Below, in pieces: positions 41,287-49,912 of a stretch of DNA of 64,000 nucleotides. The translations under genes were made by a program, and so were the position numbers. The DNA lies in contig JAXHVH010000002.1 in NCBI GenBank assembly GCA_034189085.1, positions 1-64,000 of the forward strand, in the 5' to 3' direction. The DNA comes from M55B129 sp034189085. Lineage in GTDB: Bacteria; Bacillota; Dethiobacteria; DTU022. Below the pieces are notes generated by a model, which saw nothing but the letters and a program-made list of their open reading frames with translations, did not search any database and had not been told where the DNA came from. Position 1 is the first letter of the stretch; every line of letters starts with the position of its first letter.

Positions 41287-43350
41287 ATGAGCAAAGTGAG
41301 GGTATATGAACTGGCAAAAGAGCTGGGCACAACCAGCAAAAAGCTTATAGAAGTAATGGAAGGTATGGACATCGTCGTAAATAACCACATGAGTACGTTA
41401 ACCGATGAAGAGGCCAAGAAGGTTATGTCCATCCTGACAGGGCAGGCCAAGCAAAAACCGCCGGAAAAAGTGGAAGAGAAAAGCAAGAAAGAACCGGCGG
41501 CCAAAAAGAAAGTAAAGCCCAAAGCCCCGCCTAAAGAAGCGCCTAGCCGCAAAGCAAGAAAAGCAATTCAGGAAGAAAAAAGAGCGGCTATGCTGAAGGC
41601 CAAAAAACCGAAGTTAAAGCTGGAAGGACAGGTCACAGTAGCAGAGCTTGCTGGAAGAATCGATGTCACACCGGCTCAGCTGATCAATATTTTAATGGAA
41701 ATGGGCATTATGGCCAGCATAAATCAGCCCCTGGAGAAAGAAACAGTAGAACTGGTAGCCGAGGAACACGGCTATGATGTGGAATATAAAGAAGATACTT
41801 ATGAAGAAGAGCTGCTTGCCGAAGCGGGAGATGAAGAAAAGGAAGAACTTTTGCGCATCCCGGTAGTAACAGTACTGGGACATGTTGACCATGGCAAAAC
41901 TTCACTGCTTGATGCTATCAGGCATGCCAACGTAACTGCCGGAGAGTTCGGCGGCATTACCCAGCATATTGGTGCATACCAGGTCAAGGTAGATGAGAAA
42001 AAGGTTGTTTTTCTCGACACTCCCGGTCACGAAGCTTTCACAGCCATGAGAGCCAGAGGGGCCCAGGTAACAGATATAGCCGTGCTTGTCGTGGCTGCCG
42101 ATGATGGTGTAATGCCTCAAACAGTGGAAGCAATTAACCATGCCAAAGCAGCCCAGGTACCTATTCTGGTAGCAATAAACAAGATTGATAAGCCCAATGC
42201 CAATCTGGAAAGGGTTAAGCAGCAGCTATCCGATCATGGTCTAATTTCCGAAGAATGGGGAGGAGACACCATTATTGTACCTGTCAGCGCCATCAAAGGC
42301 GAAGGCCTGGATGAACTTTTGGAAATGATTTTGCTGCTGGCCGAGGTTGGAGAGTTAAAAGCCAGTCCTGAACGGATTGCCCGCGGAACTGTAATTGAAG
42401 CCAAGCTTGATCGCGGCAGAGGGCCTGTAGCTACAATCCTGGTGCAGGATGGTACTTTACGGGTCGGCGAAGCTGTGATCTGCGGCTCCATTGCCGGTAA
42501 AATCAGAGCTATGATTAATGAACGAGGAGAAAGGGTCAAATCGGCAGGGCCCTCGACACCTGTCGAGATACTGGGGCTTAATGACGTCCCGATGGCCGGT
42601 GACAGTTTCCAGGTCGTTGTCGACGATAAACTGGCCCGAACAGTGGCTGCCAAGAGAGCTGATAAGATCAAGGAAGCGACACAGCATGTTCAAAGAGTTA
42701 CCCTGGACGATCTCTTTAAACAGATCCAGGAAGGCGAGGTAAAAGATTTAAACCTAATATTGAAGGCCGACGTGCAGGGCTCTGTGGAAGCGCTGCAGGA
42801 AGCCCTTTATAAGCTAAGCCTTGAAGAAGTCCAGATCAAAATAATCCATACTGGTGTGGGAGCAATCACTGAATCTGATGTCATGCTGGCTTCCGCTTCG
42901 AATGCCATTGTAATCGGTTTTAATGTTCGTCCGGACAGCAATGCTCGCAAACTTGCCGAACATGATCAGGTTGATATCAGGCTTTATCGGGTTATATATG
43001 AAGCAATTGAAGACATTAAAGCAGCCGTCACCGGTTTGTTGAAACCGATTCTTAAGGAAACAGTCCAGGGACAGGCGGAAGTAAGGCAAACCTTTAAAGT
43101 TTCTCGTTTGGGCACTATCGCCGGCTGTTATGTGACGGAGGGTAAAATAATTCGTAATGCCATGGTCAGGATAATCAGAGACGGAACGGTGATTATGGAT
43201 TCAGGAAAAATCGATTCCCTGAAACGATTTAAAGATGATGTACGGGAAGTAATGACTGGCTATGAATGTGGTATTCTCCTGGAGAATTTCCATGATTTTC
43301 ATGAAGGCGACATTATTGAAGCTTACATCATGGAACAGGTAGCCCGTTAG
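41287..43350 (+). CDS. infB: Translation initiation factor IF-2
   Basis: GTPase delivering initiator tRNA. The 687-residue protein has a rather short Lys/Ala/Pro-rich N-terminus, an IF2-N domain (VTVAELAGRIDVTPAQLI) around 118, then the G domain with GHVDHGKTSLLDAIR, DTPGHEAF, NKIDK and SAIKG, followed by domains II to IV. ATG 41287; GGAGGTG lies just upstream. Start of the infB-rbfA-nrnA-truB-ribF segment. Confidence 0.97.
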   Translation: MSKVRVYELAKELGTTSKKLIEVMEGMDIVVNNHMSTLTDEEAKKVMSILTGQAKQKPPEKVEEKSKKEPAAKKKVKPKAPPKEAPSRKARKAIQEEKRAAMLKAKKPKLKLEGQVTVAELAGRIDVTPAQLINILMEMGIMASINQPLEKETVELVAEEHGYDVEYKEDTYEEELLAEAGDEEKEELLRIPVVTVLGHVDHGKTSLLDAIRHANVTAGEFGGITQHIGAYQVKVDEKKVVFLDTPGHEAFTAMRARGAQVTDIAVLVVAADDGVMPQTVEAINHAKAAQVPILVAINKIDKPNANLERVKQQLSDHGLISEEWGGDTIIVPVSAIKGEGLDELLEMILLLAEVGELKASPERIARGTVIEAKLDRGRGPVATILVQDGTLRVGEAVICGSIAGKIRAMINERGERVKSAGPSTPVEILGLNDVPMAGDSFQVVVDDKLARTVAAKRADKIKEATQHVQRVTLDDLFKQIQEGEVKDLNLILKADVQGSVEALQEALYKLSLEEVQIKIIHTGVGAITESDVMLASASNAIVIGFNVRPDSNARKLAEHDQVDIRLYRVIYEAIEDIKAAVTGLLKPILKETVQGQAEVRQTFKVSRLGTIAGCYVTEGKIIRNAMVRIIRDGTVIMDSGKIDSLKRFKDDVREVMTGYECGILLENFHDFHEGDIIEAYIMEQVAR

Positions 43351-43394
43351 AATCAGTTTGCCAGTTTCAAAAGAAAAGCCGGGAGGAATTTCCG

Positions 43395-43787
43395 ATGAGC
43401 GAAAATAGAATGCGCAGGGTGGCAGAGCAAATAAAAAAAGACGTTAGCCAGATCATCAGCTCACAGCTGAAAGATCCCCGGGTAGCAGGTATTACCAGTG
43501 TTACCGAAGTTGAGCTATCAAAAGATCTGCGTTATGCTTCCATATATGTAAGCATTTTTGGAAATGAAACGGAGCGCGAAGAAATGCTACAGACGCTGAT
43601 CCGGGCGACCGGTTATATTCGCAGCGAAATAGGCAGGCTCATAAGGCTGCGTTATACACCTGAAATTAATTTTTACCTTGACAATTCAATGGAATATGGA
43701 GCCCACATCGATAGGGTTATAAAATCTTTAAAAGAAGAAGAGAGCAAAACTAATGAACCAGATGAAGGATCGGGAGAAGATCATTGA
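43395..43787 (+). CDS. rbfA: Ribosome-binding factor A
   Basis: KH-fold 30S assembly factor. 130 residues, starting MSENRMRRVAEQIKKDVSQII; LKDPRVAG and TPEINFYLDNSMEYG are conserved. Its short acidic C-terminus overlaps the start of nrnA by 35 bases, so the two genes are translationally coupled. Confidence 0.95.
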   Translation: MSENRMRRVAEQIKKDVSQIISSQLKDPRVAGITSVTEVELSKDLRYASIYVSIFGNETEREEMLQTLIRATGYIRSEIGRLIRLRYTPEINFYLDNSMEYGAHIDRVIKSLKEEESKTNEPDEGSGEDH

Positions 43788-44736
43788 GATTTTTAAAAGA
43801 GAAAAATCCTTTAATTTAATCTCCCACATGTTACCCGACGGAGACAGTATCGGATCGTTACTGGCCATGGAGCTTGGTTTAAGCAAACTTGGTAAAAAGG
43901 TAATGATGTTCACACCCGGACATGTTCCCCCGAAATACACATTCATTAAAGGGGCTGACAAGGTCCTTAACGACAAAAAACTCTTTGACAATAGAGGCTC
44001 AATTGCCGTTGTCCTTGACAGCAGCGATGCGGAGAGACTGGGTGATTTTAGCGATATAGTGATGGAAAACAAAAATATAATAAACATCGATCACCATGTC
44101 ACCAACCAGTTTTTCGGGACTTACAACCTGGTTAATGCCGAAGCTTCTGCTACCGGTGAAATTTTATTCCACCTTTTAAATGATCTGGCGGTGCAAATTG
44201 ATGAGGATATTGCCGAGGCTCTGTACGTAGCTATTTCAACCGACACCGGTTCATTCAAGTACGAAAATACCAGACCCGGCACACACCGGGTTGTTGCATC
44301 TCTTATGGAATTTAATATAAATCCAGGTAGTCTTTCCCAGAAAGTTTTTGATGAACGGCCTCTTGCTTTTTATACTTTATTGAAAGAAGCTCTGTCGAGT
44401 TTGGAATTTTACGAACAACAGCGAATTGCTGTGATGACTCTCAGTCTGGACATAAGAAAAAGGAACGGGGCCACGTCCGACGACCTGGACGGAATCGTTA
44501 ATTACAGCCGTAATATTGAGGGCGTAGAACTGGGCATTCTTTTTTATGCGGACAGTGACGACGAAGTAAAAGTGGGTTTCCGCTCAAAAAAACTTGATGT
44601 CAGCGCCCTTGCGGGCAGGTTAAATGGAGGCGGGCATGCTCGTGCCGCTGGATGCCGCCTGCAGGGAAATTATGAGCAGGTAAAAAACAGAGTAATGACA
44701 GAAGCCCGTATGATGCTCAAAGAGCTGCCCGATTGA
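43753..44736 (+). CDS. nrnA: DHH/DHHA1 phosphoesterase (nanoRNase/pAp phosphatase)
   Basis: Degrades very short RNA oligonucleotides and 3',5'-pAp. The DHH domain has HMLPDGDSIGS, VLDSSD, the namesake DHH at 113-115 (NIDHHVTN) and STDTGSFKYENT; the DHHA1 domain ends with GGGHARAAGCR. 327 residues from ATG 43753 (alternative ATG 43762). Lies in the usual place between rbfA and truB. Could also act in c-di-nucleotide breakdown, but it lacks the PAS/GGDEF parts of GdpP. Confidence 0.94.
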   Translation: MNQMKDREKIIEIFKREKSFNLISHMLPDGDSIGSLLAMELGLSKLGKKVMMFTPGHVPPKYTFIKGADKVLNDKKLFDNRGSIAVVLDSSDAERLGDFSDIVMENKNIINIDHHVTNQFFGTYNLVNAEASATGEILFHLLNDLAVQIDEDIAEALYVAISTDTGSFKYENTRPGTHRVVASLMEFNINPGSLSQKVFDERPLAFYTLLKEALSSLEFYEQQRIAVMTLSLDIRKRNGATSDDLDGIVNYSRNIEGVELGILFYADSDDEVKVGFRSKKLDVSALAGRLNGGGHARAAGCRLQGNYEQVKNRVMTEARMMLKELPD

Positions 44737-44749
44737 AGGAGTAAATTAT

Positions 44750-45673
44750 ATGAACGGCCTGATTGTCATCGATAAACCACGCGGCATCACTTCACACGGA
44801 GTGGTTCGTGAAATTCGCCGCCTCATACCGGAAGTTAAAGCAGGCCATACCGGGACTCTCGATCCCATGGCAACGGGTGTTTTACCGGTTTGCCTCGGCA
44901 AAGCAACCAGACTTGCCGAATATACAAGTTCTCTACCCAAAATATATCTCGCTGGAATTACTTTTGGCATTGCCACCGATACAGCCGATGCCGATGGTAA
45001 AGCTATCGCCAGTTCGACTTTGCCTATCTTTGATCCGGATTATTTAAAAGAGATCATTTTAAAGTTTACCGGCAGAATTGAGCAAATACCACCTGCCTAT
45101 TCAGCAGTTAAACATCAAGGTAAACCTGCCTATTACTGGGCTAGACGGGGCAAAAATATTCCTCTGCGAAGCAGGACAGTTGAAATTTATGAAATTAATA
45201 TTTTATCTTTTAAGGAAGAAGAGCGTCCTCACCTGACCATTGAGGTACGCTGTTCGGCAGGGACTTACATAAGAACTTTAGCCGTTGAACTTGGCAGAGC
45301 CTTAAACGTTTGCGCTCATCTCTCTTCGCTTTGCCGCCTGGCAGTAGGTAAATTTTCACTGAAGGAAGCCCACAGCCTGGAAGAAGCTGCTCTACTGATG
45401 GAACAAAAAAAATTTGACAATCTTCTTTTACCGATGGACAGGGCTGTCGAACATCTGGAAACAATCAAGCTGGACTCTGAAGGGATCACAGACCTGCAGC
45501 ATGGTAAACCGGTCAGACTGATTAAGACAGCTTTTAAAGAAACTGCAGTCGCTGGTTCATTGGTACGCGTCTACGATGAGAATGATAATTTTAAAGCAAT
45601 CGCTTCATTTATTAAAAATGATACCGATGATAATACAGTTTTGCTGAAAACTAATAAATACTTTAACCTCTAA
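44750..45673 (+). CDS. truB: tRNA pseudouridine(55) synthase
   Basis: Makes pseudouridine at tRNA position 55. N-terminal IDKPRGITSHGVVREIRR, then GHTGTLDPMATGVLPVCLG with catalytic Asp38, and CSAGTYIRTLAVELG are canonical. 307 residues, starting at ATG 44750 after GAAGGAG, 13 bases behind nrnA. Confidence 0.96.
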   Translation: MNGLIVIDKPRGITSHGVVREIRRLIPEVKAGHTGTLDPMATGVLPVCLGKATRLAEYTSSLPKIYLAGITFGIATDTADADGKAIASSTLPIFDPDYLKEIILKFTGRIEQIPPAYSAVKHQGKPAYYWARRGKNIPLRSRTVEIYEINILSFKEEERPHLTIEVRCSAGTYIRTLAVELGRALNVCAHLSSLCRLAVGKFSLKEAHSLEEAALLMEQKKFDNLLLPMDRAVEHLETIKLDSEGITDLQHGKPVRLIKTAFKETAVAGSLVRVYDENDNFKAIASFIKNDTDDNTVLLKTNKYFNL

Positions 45674-45754
45674 AGTGGTAGCAGTTAATTTAGCCGGTAA
45701 AATGGTAGTCTGTCATTTCTATCGGTTAATGTAATGCAGGAAAGGTGAACAACA

Positions 45755-46747
45755 ATGGAGATCATAAACGGAGCAGAACACCTGCCTGTCAGCGGACGGG
45801 CACTCTATCTGGCCCTTGGCAATTTTGACGGTGTACACAGAGGCCACCAGATGATCATTAGAAAAACGATTGAAGCAGCAAAGACAGGCGGAGGAATAAG
45901 CGCCGCCCTTATTTTCGATCCCCACCCTGTAATAGTCCTTCACCCGGAAAGACCTTTTGCCCTGTTATCTGAATTGGCTGACCGGGCTGAAATTATGTCT
46001 GAACTTGGTTTGCAATATTTAATTGTGGAACCTTTCACCGCTGAAATTTCACATTTATCCCCGGAACATTTTGTCCTTAATTATTTACTGGATAAACTGG
46101 GGGTTAAAGCTGTTTTCACAGGCAGTGATTATTCATTCGGCAAGCAGGGAGCCGGAAATGCTGAGACTATGCGTTACTGGGGAGAAAAACTTGGTTTTTC
46201 TGTCGATATTTCATCCATGCTCAAATATAAAGGAAAAGAAGTTAGCAGCTCCAGGATCAGAACCCTTCTACTATCCGGAGCGGTTAAAGAAGCTGCCGAA
46301 CTGTTGAATTACTATTTTTTCAGAACAGGAAAAGTAATCAAGGGATACGGGATTGGCAAACAAATGATCTACCCGACAGCCAATATCGCTGCCAGTCCTC
46401 GTCTATTATGGCCGGGAAGGGGAGTTTATCTAACCGCAGTTGGCAATTTAAACGGAGGATGTCTTTTTGGAGTAACAAATGTAGGCTCAAGGCCTACTTT
46501 TGGTCACTATGATACGAGCGTGGAAACCCACATCCTTGATTTTAGTGGTACTATATACAATTATTCCATCCGCCTTTCCTTTCTTGAGAAACTACGCGAG
46601 ACAAAAACTTTTTCATCACCACAGCAGTTAAAAGAACAGATCAGTTATGATATTGAAGCAGGTAGAAAATTAATACCCTGTTATGAACAGGAAAAATTCG
46701 GCAGTGGCAATCCTTTACAACCCGGTTGTTCTGTGCTAAGATCTTAA
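45755..46747 (+). CDS. ribF: Bifunctional riboflavin kinase / FAD synthetase
   Basis: Converts riboflavin to FMN and then FAD. N-terminal adenylyltransferase domain: LALGNFDGVHRGHQ and the VSSSRIRTLL signature. C-terminal kinase domain: GYGIGKQMIYPTANI and VGSRPTFG. 330 residues. Supplies flavin to the acyl-CoA dehydrogenase and fumarate reductase flavoprotein, although its location reflects the conserved truB-ribF-rpsO order. Confidence 0.95.
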   Translation: MEIINGAEHLPVSGRALYLALGNFDGVHRGHQMIIRKTIEAAKTGGGISAALIFDPHPVIVLHPERPFALLSELADRAEIMSELGLQYLIVEPFTAEISHLSPEHFVLNYLLDKLGVKAVFTGSDYSFGKQGAGNAETMRYWGEKLGFSVDISSMLKYKGKEVSSSRIRTLLLSGAVKEAAELLNYYFFRTGKVIKGYGIGKQMIYPTANIAASPRLLWPGRGVYLTAVGNLNGGCLFGVTNVGSRPTFGHYDTSVETHILDFSGTIYNYSIRLSFLEKLRETKTFSSPQQLKEQISYDIEAGRKLIPCYEQEKFGSGNPLQPGCSVLRS

Positions 46748-46829
46748 AAGACTGAACCGCGGGCCGGGTTAAGCGCCTTCCCGACGCTATACACAGCCGG
46801 CGGCGATTAATTTAATGGGAGGTTTTTTT

Positions 46830-47096
46830 ATGCTGGAACAAAGCAAAAAACAGGAGATTATTGATCTTTATAAAAGACACGAAGGAGATACCGGTTCACC
46901 GGAAGTACAGATAGCACTCTTAACAGAAAGAATTAACTATCTTACTGAACACCTGAAAATCCATAAAAAAGATCACCACTCGCAGCGTGGATTGCTGAAA
47001 ATGGTTGGACAGCGCAGGGGATTACTCAACTATCTGCGAGACAAGTCCCCGGAACGCTATCAGGTTATCGTCAACAAACTGGGATTAAGGAAATAA
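46830..47096 (+). CDS. rpsO: 30S ribosomal protein S15
   Basis: Binds 16S rRNA centrally. ATG at 46830 is preceded by GGGAGG at 46817-46822; the ATG at 46815 overlaps that site. 88 residues, typical length, with GDTGSPEVQIALLTERI, KDHHSQRGLLKMVGQRR and LLNYL. The leader (46748-46829) is GC-rich, consistent with the autoregulatory leaders of rpsO, but no defined structure was assigned. Confidence 0.97.
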   Translation: MLEQSKKQEIIDLYKRHEGDTGSPEVQIALLTERINYLTEHLKIHKKDHHSQRGLLKMVGQRRGLLNYLRDKSPERYQVIVNKLGLRK

Positions 47097-47106
47097 CCGG
47101 ATTTGT

Positions 47107-47133
47107 AACACGGGGGCCTGCCCCCGTGTTTTT
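47107..47133 (+). terminator. Terminator after rpsO
   Basis: AACACGGGGGC and GCCCCCGTGTT form a tight GC-rich stem followed by TTT; it separates rpsO from pnp, where some read-through is usual. Confidence 0.88.
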
Positions 47134-47173
47134 AAATTGAAACAGTACAGGATTTGAGAGGAGAAGTGCCTAT

Positions 47174-49306
47174 ATGCATCAATATACTATGGATTTGCAG
47201 GGAAGAACATTGACTATTGAAACGGGTAGACTGGCCAAGCAGGCCAGTGGTTCTGTTTTATTACGCTACAAAGAGACGGTAGTTCTGGTAACTGCCACAG
47301 TTTCTGATGAACCGCGGGATGGAGTGGATTTTTTACCACTGACTGTTGATTACGAGGAGAGACTATATGCAGTAGGCAGAATACCCGGAGGATTCATAAA
47401 AAGAGAAGGGCGCCCCACTGAACGGGCAATTTTAGGCTGCCGTCTTACTGATCGCTCGGTCCGGCCGCTTTTTCCCAAAGGTTTTCGCAATTCAGTCCAC
47501 ATTGTAACCACTGTTTTATCTATGGATCAGGATTGCCCACCCGAACCTCTTTCCATTATTGGGGCTTCAGCAGCTCTTTCTATTTCTAAAATTCCCTTCG
47601 AGGGGCCTGTTGCTGCCGTGATTGTTGGTTTGGTAGAGGGAGAACCGGTGGTTAACCCAACTCAGGAACAGAATGAAAATAGTAGCCTTCACCTGATGTT
47701 GGCCGGGACCAAAGATGCGGTAATGATGGTCGAAGCAGGAGCACATGAAATAAGCAGGAAAGATGTTCTGAAATGCATTGAAGCAGGGCATGAAACAATC
47801 AAAGAAATCGTTGCTCTGGAAGAAAAAATGGTTGCCGATGCAGGATGCGAAAAAATGCCTTTCGAAGTACCTGAAATATCCACTGAACTACTTGAGAAGG
47901 TGGAACCGGAAATCAGAAAAAATATTGCCTCCGCCCTTCAAATAAAAGAAAAACAGGAGCGGGAAGAAAAGCTTGCCTCTGTAAAAGAAAATTTTTTAAA
48001 CAGTTATCTCGAAGAGTACCCTGAATCTGAATCTGATCTGCTTAAAATATATGAAAGTACTTTAAAAGAAACTCTTCGCCTGATGATTGTCAATGATTTT
48101 ATTCGTCCCGATGGACGAAATCCTCAGGAAATACGTCCAATTACATGTGAGGTTTCACTGCTTCCACGTACTCACGGCTCAGCTTTATTTACCAGGGGTC
48201 AGACCCAGGTATTGGACATCTGCACCCTTTCTGCCCTGCGGGATGTGCAGATCCTGGACGGTCTTGGGATTGAAGAATCAAAGAGGTTCATCCATCATTA
48301 TAATTTCCCGCCTTACAGCGTAGGCGAAACCGGATTTATGCGCGGACCGGGACGCAGGGAAATAGGGCACGGCGCCCTGGCCGAAAAAGCTCTTACTCCG
48401 GTGATTCCCTCGGAAGATGAGTTTCCCTATACAATTAGGCTGGTTTCCGAGGTTCTTGAATCTAACGGATCCACATCGATGGGTAGCGTCTGTGCGGGAT
48501 CGATGTCGATGATGGATACAGGTATCCCTGTCAAGAGAGCTGTCGCCGGAATAGCGATGGGCTTGATCAGGGAAGACAATAAGGTTGTTATTCTGTCGGA
48601 CATTCAGGGTATCGAAGATTTTCTTGGTGACATGGATTTTAAAGTGGCGGGAACTGAAAATGGTATCACCGCCCTGCAGATGGACATCAAGATAAAAGGT
48701 ATTTCATCGGAGATTTTATCCCAGGCTCTTGAAGAGGCTGACAAAGGATACAAGTATATTCTCGGCAAAATGAGTGAAGCAATCAGTGAACCACGCCCCG
48801 AACTTTCACCCAATGCTCCGCGTATGATTAAACTGCAAATTGCTGTTGACAAGATTCGAGAGGTTATTGGTCCGGGCGGTCGGATGATTAACAAGATCAT
48901 TGCCGAGACTGGAGTCGATATTAATATCGAACCTGATGGAAGAGTCTTTATCGCTGCTGTCGATCCGGAAGGCGGTAAAAAAGCAAAAGAGATGATCGAA
49001 ACACTGGTTAAAGATGTAGAAGCGGGAGAAGTGTACACCGGAAAAGTAACCAGGGTGGAAAAATATGGTGCATTTGTCGAAGTTCTACCAGGAAAAGAAG
49101 GACTTCTTCATATCTCGCATCTGGATCATCACCGGGTTGAAAAAACTGAAGATGTAGTTAATCTTGGCGATGAGATTCAAGTAAAAGTTCTTGATATCGA
49201 TGAGAAAGGGCGTATCAATCTTTCCCGAAAAGCACTTCTTAAGAAACCGGAAGGTGAGAGTGGAAGAGACAGGGGAAAACCACGCTCTAATAACAGGAGA
49301 AGATAA
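47174..49306 (+). CDS. pnp: Polyribonucleotide nucleotidyltransferase (PNPase)
   Basis: Phosphorolytic 3'-5' exoribonuclease. Two RNase PH-like domains (first with LLRYKETVVLVTATVS; second from about residue 315 with FTRGQTQVL and the SNGSTSMGSVCAGS active-site loop), then a KH domain (GPGGRMINKIIAETG) and a C-terminal S1 domain (GAFVEVLPGKEGLLHISH). 710 residues, full length. ATG 47174 after GAGAGGAG. Together with RNase J and RNase Y in this window it makes up the RNA decay set. Confidence 0.97.
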   Translation: MHQYTMDLQGRTLTIETGRLAKQASGSVLLRYKETVVLVTATVSDEPRDGVDFLPLTVDYEERLYAVGRIPGGFIKREGRPTERAILGCRLTDRSVRPLFPKGFRNSVHIVTTVLSMDQDCPPEPLSIIGASAALSISKIPFEGPVAAVIVGLVEGEPVVNPTQEQNENSSLHLMLAGTKDAVMMVEAGAHEISRKDVLKCIEAGHETIKEIVALEEKMVADAGCEKMPFEVPEISTELLEKVEPEIRKNIASALQIKEKQEREEKLASVKENFLNSYLEEYPESESDLLKIYESTLKETLRLMIVNDFIRPDGRNPQEIRPITCEVSLLPRTHGSALFTRGQTQVLDICTLSALRDVQILDGLGIEESKRFIHHYNFPPYSVGETGFMRGPGRREIGHGALAEKALTPVIPSEDEFPYTIRLVSEVLESNGSTSMGSVCAGSMSMMDTGIPVKRAVAGIAMGLIREDNKVVILSDIQGIEDFLGDMDFKVAGTENGITALQMDIKIKGISSEILSQALEEADKGYKYILGKMSEAISEPRPELSPNAPRMIKLQIAVDKIREVIGPGGRMINKIIAETGVDINIEPDGRVFIAAVDPEGGKKAKEMIETLVKDVEAGEVYTGKVTRVEKYGAFVEVLPGKEGLLHISHLDHHRVEKTEDVVNLGDEIQVKVLDIDEKGRINLSRKALLKKPEGESGRDRGKPRSNNRRR

Positions 49307-49315
49307 TAGTGATTT

Positions 49316-49342
49316 AAAAAGCCCTGTCTTCCAGGGTTTTTT
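49316..49342 (+). terminator. Terminator after pnp
   Basis: AAAAAGCCCTG and CAGGGTTTTTT form a stem with a T-run. It sits directly before the dut ribosome binding site (AAGGAG 49343-49348), so it could also modulate dut expression. Confidence 0.82.
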
Positions 49343-49355
49343 AAGGAGAATTATT

Positions 49356-49811
49356 TTGTCTTTTCAAAATGTTGAACTGCCGATAAAAAAATTATTTTCA
49401 GCTCATGATATCCCAATGCCGTGCTATATGAGCAAAGGGGCGTCAGGCATGGATATTTATGCTGCAGTTGAAAAAGATGTCCTAATAAAAGAAGGTAAAA
49501 CAGCCCTTATACCGACAGGATTTACGGTTGCTGTACCGGAGGGATTCGAGATACAAATTAGGCCACGCAGCGGCCTGGCTGTCAGGGAAGGCATCGGTAT
49601 TCTTAATTCCCCCGGGACAATTGACAGTGATTACCGGGGGGAAATAAAAATAATTATTATAAATCTCGGTGAAAAACCGTTTGTTGTAAAACGGGGAGAC
49701 CGTATTGCACAGATGGTTTTATGCCCTGTTGTCAGGGCTATAGTAAAACAGACGGCTGAACTGCCGCCGACAGATCGAAACGACGGGGGTTTCGGTCACA
49801 CAGGAATATAA
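49356..49811 (+). CDS. dut: Deoxyuridine 5'-triphosphate nucleotidohydrolase (dUTPase)
   Basis: Hydrolyses dUTP to dUMP, preventing uracil incorporation. TTG at 49356 with AAGGAG seven bases upstream gives 151 residues; the longer open frame reaching back into pnp is not family-like. All five trimeric-dUTPase motifs are seen: GASGMDIYAA, PRSGLAV, GTIDSDYRGEI, RGDRIAQMV and RNDGGFGHTG. The complete motif V implies an active enzyme. Confidence 0.95.
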   Translation: MSFQNVELPIKKLFSAHDIPMPCYMSKGASGMDIYAAVEKDVLIKEGKTALIPTGFTVAVPEGFEIQIRPRSGLAVREGIGILNSPGTIDSDYRGEIKIIIINLGEKPFVVKRGDRIAQMVLCPVVRAIVKQTAELPPTDRNDGGFGHTGI

Positions 49812-49912
49812 ATAGAGGGTAAAGGCGAACGGCTCAGCAAAGTTGAGACTGTAATACAGTATTGATCTGTGTTCAAACAATTCCCTCTTTACTCATTACA
49901 TGGAGGTTCATA